Positions 29,967 to 38,980 of a stretch of 64,000 nucleotides of DNA are shown piece after piece; position 1 is the first letter of the stretch; each line of letters starts with the position of its first letter. Position numbers and translations under genes: made by a program. This DNA is from Phymatolithon calcareum (lineage: Eukaryota > Rhodophyta > Florideophyceae > Hapalidiales): the NCBI GenBank assembly GCA_977006965.1, contig OZ345359.1, positions 806,001 through 870,000 on the forward strand, written 5' to 3'. Below the pieces are notes generated by a model, which was not told the DNA's origin, made no database searches, and was given only the letters and a program-made list of their open reading frames with translations.

Positions 29967-32294
29967 ATGACAATTACTTTTTTTCAATTTGACAGGGTGG
30001 TATCATACAGGACACTCCGCAACAAGGGAGATATTGTTTTCCTCACTTCACCAGCCAACTCACTCCGAGATCGGAGCCCGCGCCCAGGGCACGGTCCAAA
30101 CGGCGCTTTAGCCAACGAAACGCACTGTCCCAAAATACAGCCGACCCCAAATATGCAAATATCCGTGGATGTAGGCGCGAGCGAACTGGTCAAGTGGGCC
30201 AGGTCCATCGCAAAAAGCAAATCACAAGCATTAGCAGTGAGAAGCAGGGAAAGAGCAGGCGACTGGGCCGAGAGGAAGATAATCGAGCAAATTATCAAGA
30301 CTCGGAAGGGTGAGCTTCGCATCGCAAACCCAGCAATCCACGGCATCAGCTGGTCAGTCTTGAAGAGCTTAAGTCTCAATGTCCACGGGGCAAGAGCCGT
30401 TGCCTCATGCTGGTTCAACAGCTTCGCAGCAATAGAAACCCGCAGCAGGCGCATAGCGAAGGCGATCGGCAGAATCTCTCTGGTACGCAAGGCTATAACT
30501 GCCTTTGTGGATGGTTCAGCAAATTGCAAAGGGGTTTTGGCTTTCGGCACTGGCGATATATGCGGCGAAGCGGGACTTAAGATGTCGGCCTGCGTCGATG
30601 AGCATACAAAAGTGCTGCGCGATCATGGATGGAGCGCTGTTGCTGCGCTGTCACTGACTGGTGAACGTAGTTTGTTGGAAAGTGCTACCTGGATATCTGA
30701 ATGTCAGAAACAACGAACAAGGTCAAAGGATTCAATCGCAAGTTACGACATCTGTGAGCGGGCTACCATAACGCAGCTTTTCCTCATTGAGGATGAGTTG
30801 ATTTTGGTAACAAGAGATGACTCCAGTAACGAATACCTGATAATGGATAAAAGTGTGCACAAGCGTCCCTACATTCCCTGTGACAAGGACCGCTCTTTGA
30901 TGGAAGAGATCTCAAAGCTGAGAAATGATGAGAACACCAGCATATCTGCTGATGATGTGATCACATTTCAGCAGGGTATGTTGAAAGCAATTGGTGAAAA
31001 CAGAACTACTCAAGCTGGTCTGTTTTACCTGCGAGTGGTGAGCTACATAATGGTAATGGATAATCGGCCTGGGCCGTACTCTGATCGACTCACCGAGACG
31101 CTCAACCAAGTCCTTGATGATTTAAGATGTGCGAGACATCTACAGCATATGGTAGAGTCTGTGTGCACAGGAAGCGAATTCGAGGAGAACATAAGTTTGA
31201 GTATCAGTGATTTAAAGGATATCACTGGCGTACAACCGAGTAGCAGTTGGAAGGCAAGACTTCTGAGAGTTGACGAGCTTCCAGACGAAAAGTCTACGGA
31301 CGCCTTTCGAAATGAGATGCTTGATCCTAACTTTCGTAATGCTGACAAAGTGCTAGAGGCAGCATTTCAGAGCAAGTATGAGCAAACGAAGCGCACACGA
31401 AGATATAGTGAGCAATGCGATTTGAACGAAATAAGGTTCTCTAGCATAATCGAAGGATGCAAGAATGTGCAATCAACATCCGGAATTGATGTGAAGCTGA
31501 AGAGGTCAAAACTGAACAGATTCACAGGTGAGCAAAGTTCCTTATATTATACTCCATATTCCAGTCATGCTCTGTTCTTCTGTTGGCACATTGATATCAC
31601 AGGACTTGGTCGAGGAAAGCTGCAGCGCTATACGTCGTATGCCATGATGCCGTATGTAGTGCCTGCTGTTCTTACAAGCAGTTTGGGCCTCATGCAGCGA
31701 GCTTACGTTGTCGATAAGATCAAGGCTGCCTTCCAAAAAGGAAAGAGCATCATGAATCTGGGCCAAGTATTGCAAGCAGATATCAGAAATTGCATAGTTG
31801 AGAGGGCTAACTCAGAAAGTGGTCTGGCGCTATCCCATTTACTCTGTGGGTTCGTGTATGACGCACTGTCGCCAGAAGAAAAGGCTTGGGTCCATCGAGA
31901 GGTTGTCGAAGAGTTAGTCAGTATGGGTGCGCGGAACAGTGGCAAGGTAACAGGTTGCTCTTGCTACTTCGACACAGTACGGGGGCTCTTCCAAGTCAAA
32001 CAAGCTGATCTTCCTGTTACTATCGACTTAATGACACCTTTAAGCAATGTATCGATCTTTGGAATAAGGGGGCATTTATTTTTGCTTCCAGCCAATTCTG
32101 AAGGAAAGGTCGCTAAAGTCGTTTTTCAGTCGAACAATCTGGGATTGTCTACCATGGAATCAAGTAGAAAAATTGTTCATATTAGTATCGACGACGAAAT
32201 AGAGCACGACCTAGATGTGGAAATTCTGGACAACGTAGTAGAAACGAATGTCTGGGCAGCAGGTGTATCTTCAGAATCCCAAAATCGCAGTTGA
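29967..32294 (+). CDS. Large unrecognised protein, 775 residues, inside perfect inverted repeats
   Basis: A long uninterrupted frame; ATG 29967 is the first, and an internal ATG near 30153 precedes the more protein-like part (QISVDVGASELVKWARSIAK). No signal peptide or obvious membrane helix. The protein is mixed alpha/beta and moderately acidic. Notable stretches are FVDGSANCKGVLAFGTGDI near residue 190, DLTHLF-poor central helices, SSHALFFCWHIDITGLGRGK, and VTGCSCYFDTVRGLFQV with SIFGIRGHLFLLPAN near the C terminus. I recognise no domain. Possibilities are a transposon-encoded protein, a lineage-specific family or a host gene caught between repeats. Codon-level openness over 776 codons argues for a real or recently real gene. 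Confidence 0.65.
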   Translation: MTITFFQFDRVVSYRTLRNKGDIVFLTSPANSLRDRSPRPGHGPNGALANETHCPKIQPTPNMQISVDVGASELVKWARSIAKSKSQALAVRSRERAGDWAERKIIEQIIKTRKGELRIANPAIHGISWSVLKSLSLNVHGARAVASCWFNSFAAIETRSRRIAKAIGRISLVRKAITAFVDGSANCKGVLAFGTGDICGEAGLKMSACVDEHTKVLRDHGWSAVAALSLTGERSLLESATWISECQKQRTRSKDSIASYDICERATITQLFLIEDELILVTRDDSSNEYLIMDKSVHKRPYIPCDKDRSLMEEISKLRNDENTSISADDVITFQQGMLKAIGENRTTQAGLFYLRVVSYIMVMDNRPGPYSDRLTETLNQVLDDLRCARHLQHMVESVCTGSEFEENISLSISDLKDITGVQPSSSWKARLLRVDELPDEKSTDAFRNEMLDPNFRNADKVLEAAFQSKYEQTKRTRRYSEQCDLNEIRFSSIIEGCKNVQSTSGIDVKLKRSKLNRFTGEQSSLYYTPYSSHALFFCWHIDITGLGRGKLQRYTSYAMMPYVVPAVLTSSLGLMQRAYVVDKIKAAFQKGKSIMNLGQVLQADIRNCIVERANSESGLALSHLLCGFVYDALSPEEKAWVHREVVEELVSMGARNSGKVTGCSCYFDTVRGLFQVKQADLPVTIDLMTPLSNVSIFGIRGHLFLLPANSEGKVAKVVFQSNNLGLSTMESSRKIVHISIDDEIEHDLDVEILDNVVETNVWAAGVSSESQNRS

Positions 32295-32402
32295 AGATCG
32301 ACTTTAAAACGAAACATCACCACGAGTAAAATGATTTTTTTCTGAGATGGAAAGCTACAGTAATTCCACACCACCCGAGATTCTTTAAACTCTTATGTTG
32401 TG

Positions 32403-32681
32403 TTAAAGCCCAGTGGTTCGTTGAAACCCCGAATTCATAAAGAAGGGCCCGGTGCCAATGTCTTTCACCTGTGAGTAGGCGATTCGAGCTGGTCCTCGTA
32501 GTACGACCTCATTGATTAATAGTGGAATTAAGTGAGTATCGTAGTATCCTGCTCTGTGCATCAGCTCTACTTTTCTCATGAAGCTCACATACGCGGGATA
32601 GTTCCCTTCTGGGGGGCCAATCCTCCACGCTTTCTCCTCCTTGAGCTTGTTTGTTGACTCTATCTCCGCTCGTTCATTCCC
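32403..32681 (-). pseudogene. Unclassified ORF fragment, perhaps gag-like
   Basis: Minus-strand frame open from the edge of the right inverted repeat. It reads NERAEIESTNKLKEEKAWR, then an ATG at 32588, VELMHRAGYYDTHLIPLLI and VVLRGPARIAYSQV, ending at 32403. The LIPLLI...LRGPARIAY pattern recalls capsid domains of LTR retrotransposons, but this is weak. The 5' end is cut by the repeat. Confidence 0.35.
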
Positions 32682-33077
32682 TGTTTTCCAGCAATTTCCA
32701 CCAGCCTGTTACTCCGTTTCTTGAGCAGATGTAGCCGACGGAAGCCTGCATTCTCTATCAGGCGGAGCTTGGTTATTCGCTTCCAATGCTTTGCTGCCGA
32801 GCCGCCAAGTAGTAGCAGAACTATATCCTTTTGAAAACTGGAGGAGCCAGGTGGGGACGGCAGGGAGAGTGGTTGCAGCGTCGGCGGAAACAATTGCGCC
32901 CTCTTTTCCTGAGCGAGTCATGCAATTGAGCTGAGGCATGTGGTTGAGGCGAGGAGATATCCAATTGTTTGCAAACAATCTATGCTAGGGGGCGAGGGTG
33001 GGCACAGAGTCGAAAGTGGTTGCTATGCCGGCGACAACACCCATTATGTCAAGTGCGTTTTCGAGTCGTGGCGGATT
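32682..33077 (-). repeat. 396-bp perfect inverted repeat, right copy
   Basis: Identical in reverse complement to 29049-29444. The flanks outside the two copies (…AGTGC and TTCAGCC…) share no target duplication. Confidence 0.95.
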
Positions 33078-33157
33078 TTCAGCCTGCATCCCAAGCAGAC
33101 CCCAGCGCAATGTCTTCCGGTTCGCGAAATAAATTATGGCAGTGGTCTAATACGAAG

Positions 33158-33169
33158 AAGAAGGATGAG
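33158..33169. repeat. Target-site duplication of the full SINE (with 33461-33472)
   Basis: AAGAAGGATGAG at 33158-33169 and again at 33461-33472, directly abutting the SINE. Confidence 0.95.
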
Positions 33170-33460
33170 TACCACCTGTGGTATAGTGGTAAAACTGCCT
33201 CCGCGCACCTGTGCGCATGTTTCGGTATGATACAGGAAGGAATGTGAGGTCGCCGGTTCGAGTCCTGTCCCAAACAAGAATTGAATTACGTTCCGCGAAG
33301 GGCACACGGATTTCGCCGTGTAGTGGTGTGCCGCAGTACTCGCGGGAAGCAGTTACGCGAGTACCCAGAATGGATCCAGCTCATGAACATCTTAGAGGCC
33401 CCCTAGATGTGAGCTACCTTAGCGTAGCTCGAATATCATGCAATAAACAAACAAACAAAC
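33170..33460 (+). mobile_element. Full-length tRNA-derived SINE
   Basis: 291 bp between perfect 12-bp target duplications. The head resembles a tRNA gene with an A box (TGGTATAGTGG, about 33178-33188) and a perfect B box (GGTTCGAGTCC, 33256-33266). The body (33285-33435) is unrelated to tRNA and is shared with the truncated copy at 7702-7875. The tail is CAATAAACAAACAAACAAAC. The tRNA part no longer folds obviously as a functional tRNA, so this is a SINE and not a tRNA gene. The tail presumably matches the 3' end of a partner LINE, which is not identified here. Confidence 0.92.
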
Positions 33461-33707
33461 AAGAAGGATGAGACGTTCAACGTCATAGCATATCATTATG
33501 CGCAATGCAATGCACGACATTCGCGGAATCTCAAAGAGGGCGCCGAATAGTCCTTTGCGAGGCCATTTATCACGTCTTCGATGGCATCTTTCCCACATTG
33601 GCCGGTGAGTTCGATAACGGTGGAGGTGCTCATGGGAGGGAACATTCCAAATGACCACTTGATGGCAAGTGTTCTATGTCTTCTTGAATTGAAGAGAAGG
33701 TGCGGGG

Positions 33708-35953
33708 TGTAGACACGCAATGATGCAGTGGCGCCAGAAGTTGTAGGAATAGGCGACCTAAATTCCGACATAGTTCTGCGAGCAGGAAGCACGCAATAGG
33801 CTTCCAGCAAATCCCATGACTGGAAGGCAATGGGAAGCCTATTTAAGCAGTTCCCCCTTCGTAGTTTTAGTAGAGAGCATCTCACCATCTCATCGGAGAG
33901 ATCACCCCTTATCAAGATAAACCATTATCCACTTTTTCACCAGTGATTACAGAAAGTTCTTTCGTGCAGGAGCATGTCTGAGTGATAAGAGGAAGATCGT
34001 TCAAGTTTTGATTTGGAAATGGACGACCATCGAACCATGGAAAGTGCAAGTCAATCATCGGCACAACCTACCGATCCGCAACCAACCGCCGCACTATTCC
34101 AACCCGTGAGCCATCCGATTTTACGGAGTCTCGACGCAAGAGTTGTGACAGGGTTTTTGAAGGAGAGGAAACGGTACGAAGATGAAGTCAACGAGAAGAA
34201 GAAGGAAGTCCTATCGATGACGGTGGCATCTTACAAGGTGTCTATCGATAGGAGCATCCTCGAGTCAATGTTCTTCCTAGGGAAGTTCAATGACATATCA
34301 AGAGCTAAAACAGCTGGAGCTCTGACATCGAACGATATTCAAAAATTTATTGAAGGTTTGGTGCAGAAGAATGAAGACGAACAGGTACACCCGGAAATCA
34401 TAGAGAAGGCGTTAAAGAACCTTCGAATGCCAATGCACGTCGTGCAAGCGGAGGCAAGGATTCTGGAATTTGCTACAAATTTCTTCTCAAGATTGGAAGA
34501 AGCTGGGTACCCGAACTTCAAGCAAAAAAAATCCGAAGAAAACTATAGCGCTCATGCAGGATAAGGTTTTCCCAACAAATTTGAAGAAGGTAATGGAAAG
34601 GCACCTCGAATATCAGCAAGGATTGAAGGAGGACCTCAGAGTCTATATCAATTTGTTATGCAAGGAAGCTGAAATATCCCAAAGGGCAGAAGGTATGCAC
34701 CATAAGGGCACAACCTCAACACCGAAGAAGACACAACCATCTGAATCTAAAGTGGACACGAAACCAAAGAAAAAAATTCCACTATGTCTTAATCCTCCAT
34801 GTAAGACCAAAGGAAAAAGGCACTTCATGAGCGACTGCGAAGATTGCGAGGAAGATGAGAAGAAACGGCTACTAGAGGAACACAAGAAGAAGAAAAACAA
34901 CAAGAAAGGCGCGAAGAAAGAGTCGAGCCGAAACAGCGACGCATATCCAACAAATACCACACTCATCAAGGCAAGATTTGGGGGAGTGGAGTCAAGAACG
35001 ATATGCGCGGATGCGGGCTCAGATATCAATCTGATGCCTCCGGACCTTTATGCAACGTTAATGGAAACCGGGGCCCGAATTGAAACAAGGACGTTCATAA
35101 ATGAGCGCAAATATGGATTGGCAGCGGGCCACCCTCGGAGCACTCCATGGCCTTACGGGAGCTCAAGAGGTCTTAATGATCGACAATAGCACGAGGCTAC
35201 GCCGTGCAGGGCTTGGGAAGTTCGACGAAGTGGTCATGAGAAAATAAAACTGGGCGCAACTCGAACGGAAAAGAAAGCCGCTAGTGCCGCAAACATGAAC
35301 GTTCCAGTGACGAGGATAAGCACGGCAGACTTGCGGGAACTCTAGCGGTTGTGAGGAACGAGTACGAGCGTAAGCCTTCGCGAACGGAGATAAATAAGCT
35401 TGTCGATATCCGCACAGACGCCGACACAACGCTTTCGGCACGAATGAAGGGACGAACAAAAAGAAGGGAAAAGATGGGCAAGAACGATGTCTTCCTTTGA
35501 AGTGCGGGCCTTGGCTGGGCCTCGACCTTGGAACGAGTGCACGAAAAAGGGAAAACGGGAACTTGAGCGCGATTATCACCGAACTGGCTTGTTCGGCGAA
35601 GCGGTTGCGACCAAGAAGGGTGGGAAGAACTGCAATTCCGCGTAGTCGAAGGGACTGTCAGGCGAACAAAATCACTACCTTTTGACGTCCCTCGTGATTC
35701 CTTATCATGGCCGGTTCCTTAAGTTTCAGGCGATAACCGATATGTATATGTGTGGAGTGGACTCCTGCCAACTGCCTGGCTTCAAAAAAGTAAACCAAGC
35801 TTGAAATGTCGTAGACGCGCAATGACGCTGCAGGAAATGGCGACCTATATTCCGGTAAAGGTTTTACAAGATAGAAGCACGCAATATGCTTCCAGCGAAC
35901 CCATGGCTGGAAGGTGATCGGAAGTCTATGCTGTTTCCCCCAATCGTTTTACA
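33708..35953 (+). mobile_element. Decayed LTR retrotransposon lacking RT
   Basis: Diverged direct repeats flank a gag-protease region: 33708-33865 and 35808-35953. They share GTAGACxCGCAATGA, GGCGACCTA, AGCACGCAATA, GCTTCCAGC and CATGxCTGGAAGG. Identity is about 75 percent by eye. The first copy has a TATTTAAG box after these blocks. The interior has only gag and a protease start; 35190-35800 shows no RT or integrase. It is either a non-autonomous element or heavily deleted. Exact LTR borders are uncertain. Confidence 0.65.
34019..35189 (+). pseudogene. Gag-protease of the decayed LTR element, frameshifted
   Basis: First frame 34019-34564: helical, charged gag-like protein (RVVTGFLKERKRYEDEVNEK). 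At an eight-A run (about 34525-34532) the frame shifts by one, and the second frame continues to 35189. It holds a zinc-finger-like CLNPPCKTKGKRHFMSDC, a Lys/Glu-rich linker (KKRLLEEHKKKKNNKKG) and an aspartic-protease-like ADAGSDINLMPPDLY. The order gag, finger, protease is standard for Ty3/gypsy elements. The frame ends soon after the protease motif. Confidence 0.75.
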
Positions 35954-36227
35954 AGCGAGGCATTACATCGCAGAGAGGCGAATTGCTAAGCAACATTTTA
36001 TCTTGGAAGCGGAATGCCTAGAATCCAAACCTCGTCTAGACAAATTGCCTGCAGTGAAAGAATTCACAATTTCAGACAAAACACATTTTAAGTTTACTTT
36101 ACAGCGTTACTATCAAAACATTCGTAATAAGACAACAGATTCATACATTTTCAACGTTGTAGGAAGTTGTCAAGGGATACCGAAGGAAGTTGTATCAGCA
36201 CCAACAATGTAGTCTTCTCGCTGCTTC

Positions 36228-36300
36228 GAACAGTACGATCATCGTACTGTTCTATTACGGGACCAGTCATGACATGATGTCATGACTGGTCCCGTAATAG
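36228..36300. repeat. Two back-to-back perfect hairpins (12 bp and 24 bp)
   Basis: 36228-36239/36241-36252 (GAACAGTACGAT arms) and 36252-36275/36277-36300 (CTATTACGGG...GACAT arms) each have a 1-nt loop and no mismatch. The stop codon of the minus-strand ORF below lies inside them. Confidence 0.97.
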
Positions 36301-38314
36301 CCTCACTAAAATGATACGTTCTTTCATCTCGCATGCCGTATAATTCCACAGCATCGCCATTATGGGGGAGCAGCAACGTAGTCGCATCGCAAGGCAGCAA
36401 AAAGTTATTCAGCTGCAGTTCTCGTACATACAATCCTCTCTTCATGACTACTCCACCTTTCTGCTTCTTGTCTTTCAGAATCAAACAAGCGTTAGTGTCT
36501 GCAATAGCTCTATTCCATATGCCAGATTGTCGCAGAGAAAGCACCACTTCAGCATACGTTTTCCCAAAGCTCTTTGCAACACTCCGCAAATCAATGACTT
36601 TCCGCTGCCCGCGCCACATGTCGTACAGTTCCCAGTCATTGTACACAACTTTGATAACGAGTGCGGTGAGCACAATTGAAATACCCACAAAATTTGTAAC
36701 CGACCTTGAGGCGATAGAGAAAACATTGTCTTTCTCCTTCCTGTCGAGAGCCAGTTGCACGCACATCAGGACAAGCGCGGACAGCAGCAAAACAGCAATT
36801 GGTATCGGGCGCCAAGTCAGCAAGACGTACTCCTCGGACACTCTTCTTGTCCGATCTTTGATCAAATTGCGGAGAGTTTCGTCGACCCGTACAACTTCCG
36901 GGCGCACGATGGCTTCCCCCGATATCTCAGTCGGGGAACTCCCGAGATACGCGATTCTCTTCTTCTCTCTCTGCAAAGACCTTCCTCGATTGTGCCACTC
37001 GCACCGACGTGTCAACTTGTCGAACAGCTTTTTCTCCAAACCCATTATCATCGCCATTCTAACTTGGACGGGAAGGTACTCCTTCAGCCTTGCAGAGCCA
37101 GCGAGGACACCAAGCGCAAAGCAGTCCACAATATCAGCACCGGTCCATCTGTCATGCATTGGCACGTGAACACTGCCGCCCGGGGCGGAAGCTATTAGAT
37201 TGCTCTCATCATCGTGTTGCCCCTTTTCCCACCATGACACGAACGTGTCGAAGTCAAGTTCCGATGCTTTTTGCAGTACATCTTCAGCCCTTTCGCGACC
37301 TGGTTGTGTGAAACAAAAGCGATTGTAATAATCGCACATCATCCCTTTCAGCTGATGATAGCCTTCTTCGAGAACTTTCGACCCCTTCTCATTGCAAACG
37401 ACACTGTACGAATTTGCAGCAATTCTTAGTAGACCTTCCTGCTTATTGGTCGCATTAATCTGGCCTAGGAGCATTGCACAGTTCGGGAGCACGGCCAATT
37501 TACAAGTGTTGCGAAGGGGAATGACATCTATCTTTCTGCTCGCACTGATGGACGCGGCATCATAAATCTCACCCCTAGCTCCCACTAGGCCAAGAGCACA
37601 TATCGCAGATATCCAGAGACTGTCTGGTAGCTGTAAAGCAGGGTCCACAAGTCTTGTACATGTGAGCACCTTCAGAAGATCAATGAGTCCGAGCTGCTGG
37701 ACCTCACGCCCATTCAGAACCTGTTCTCCTGTCAACAGCTTTCTCATGTCTGTAGCTATGTTCTTCACGAGTCCATCGTCCTGCATGGGGGCTTCAAAGA
37801 GCCTGTGAAACACAGCGGAAAGCAGGGGCAGTTGGAGGATTTCGTCACATCGCTCTGCAAATATTCCCCACCTTTCTCCGATCAATTTTCCCGAAAGCTT
37901 GCCGTTTCCATGAGATGAAAGCATATCTAAGATGTCCAGCTCCCAGTCATTGGGATCGGCAATGTTTTTCGCCATCTTGTCGAGACGAATTCCTCCATTG
38001 TACATAAAACCGTATTTCGGAAAGTTGCAGGAACAAACATCCCTCTTGATGTCCTTAAACTTCGGCACACAGAACAATAAACCGTCCCCATACGAATGGG
38101 CGGAAACAAAGTCCTTCAATGGCTCAAGAGCGTCATAAGTGGAGCCGAAAATAGTGGTGCTCAGATGATCGTTCCTGACAGTCACAGTGCGATTGTAAAC
38201 ATCCCATGATATCTCAGCGTTTCCATCAACATCAACACCTGAATGGAATGGGGCGCACGGCTCCAGTCTAATAGAGGTTCCGACTGCACCAGATAGAATA
38301 GTATTCCTTGACAT
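36239..38314 (-). CDS. Unrecognised protein with two membrane segments, 691 residues
   Basis: First ATG at 38314. The frame stays open upstream to 38438 without an ATG, and that stretch reads like protein (PGCLLFNSTHCLSCKV). The true start may therefore be in an upstream exon or lost; a possible acceptor (CACCTTTAG) lies near 38395. About 495 residues precede two hydrophobic helices (about 500-523, PIPIAVLLLSALVLMCVQLA, and 541-557, NFVGISIVLTALVIKVV). A 130-residue tail follows. The N-terminal part has several Cys and reads like an ectodomain. The extreme C terminus is encoded by the hairpins at 36228-36300. No known domain. It may be a lineage-specific surface protein or a mobile-element cargo gene. 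Confidence 0.6.
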   Translation of the reverse strand: MSRNTILSGAVGTSIRLEPCAPFHSGVDVDGNAEISWDVYNRTVTVRNDHLSTTIFGSTYDALEPLKDFVSAHSYGDGLLFCVPKFKDIKRDVCSCNFPKYGFMYNGGIRLDKMAKNIADPNDWELDILDMLSSHGNGKLSGKLIGERWGIFAERCDEILQLPLLSAVFHRLFEAPMQDDGLVKNIATDMRKLLTGEQVLNGREVQQLGLIDLLKVLTCTRLVDPALQLPDSLWISAICALGLVGARGEIYDAASISASRKIDVIPLRNTCKLAVLPNCAMLLGQINATNKQEGLLRIAANSYSVVCNEKGSKVLEEGYHQLKGMMCDYYNRFCFTQPGRERAEDVLQKASELDFDTFVSWWEKGQHDDESNLIASAPGGSVHVPMHDRWTGADIVDCFALGVLAGSARLKEYLPVQVRMAMIMGLEKKLFDKLTRRCEWHNRGRSLQREKKRIAYLGSSPTEISGEAIVRPEVVRVDETLRNLIKDRTRRVSEEYVLLTWRPIPIAVLLLSALVLMCVQLALDRKEKDNVFSIASRSVTNFVGISIVLTALVIKVVYNDWELYDMWRGQRKVIDLRSVAKSFGKTYAEVVLSLRQSGIWNRAIADTNACLILKDKKQKGGVVMKRGLYVRELQLNNFLLPCDATTLLLPHNGDAVELYGMRDERTYHFSEAITGPVMTSCHDWSRNRTVR

Positions 38315-38686
38315 AGCGTAGATGGCGGGAAGGTACGTTGCGACTTTGCAAGACAAGCAGTGTGTAGAATTGAACAGAAGACATCCAGGGAGCTCTAAAG
38401 GTGCGCTTAAATGGAGATGCGATGAAATCGATTTGAGCTACACTGAACTCTTTCTTAGACCAAAAATTAAGAATGGTCTATGATTGTCTTGCCCAGAAAA
38501 TGTACACCTGCATACTGTACATCTATGCCACTTTCCCCCACGCCCAGGTACTACTATGACACCACAAGCATACACTGTACATCAGCATTATTGTGAAAAT
38601 ATCCTTCATATGGCCCCAATTGTCCCTTCACACATGTCCTTCCTGATCAGGGGGGCCAATCCCTTTGGCCCAGTTGTCTACGTCAT

Positions 38687-38726
38687 AACAATTATTTATC
38701 TCATTTTAATGAGATAAATAATTGTT
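38687..38726. repeat. 19-bp perfect hairpin with 2-nt loop
   Basis: Arms AACAATTATTTATCTCATT at 38687-38705 and its reverse complement at 38708-38726. Confidence 0.97.
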
Positions 38727-38908
38727 AAAATTATGGATGACAGAAGGTATCATATCGAAAAAACGTTTTACCGTACACTTTGTCTGGCGTAAAGTGATGC
38801 CGGCACGTACATTAGCAAGGACGGCCTCTCTTCTTTGGCAACGGGACCCCATCGTCGAAAAAAGAATTTTCGTTTGTTCCAAAAGTGTGAAGAAGCTCCA
38901 GCAAGAGG

Positions 38909-38980
38909 GCCGCTCTCTATTAATATATATGTTAATAGAAAGCGGCCGTTGCAAGCGTATCTATATATAGATACGCTTGC
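38909..38980. repeat. Two adjacent palindromes
   Basis: 38909-38926 pairs with about 38928-38945 (two mismatches). 38951-38980 is a perfect 30-bp palindrome (GCAAGCGTATCTATA arms, no loop). Confidence 0.93.

Noticed and set aside
29049-33077. Calling the 396-bp repeats the termini of a classic DNA transposon
   Set aside because: No target duplication at the outer edges and no recognised transposase; left as an inverted repeat of unknown origin.
33170-33280. Possible tRNA gene with A and B boxes
   Set aside because: No clean cloverleaf or acceptor stem, a long tail follows, and 12-bp target duplications flank it: it is a SINE head.
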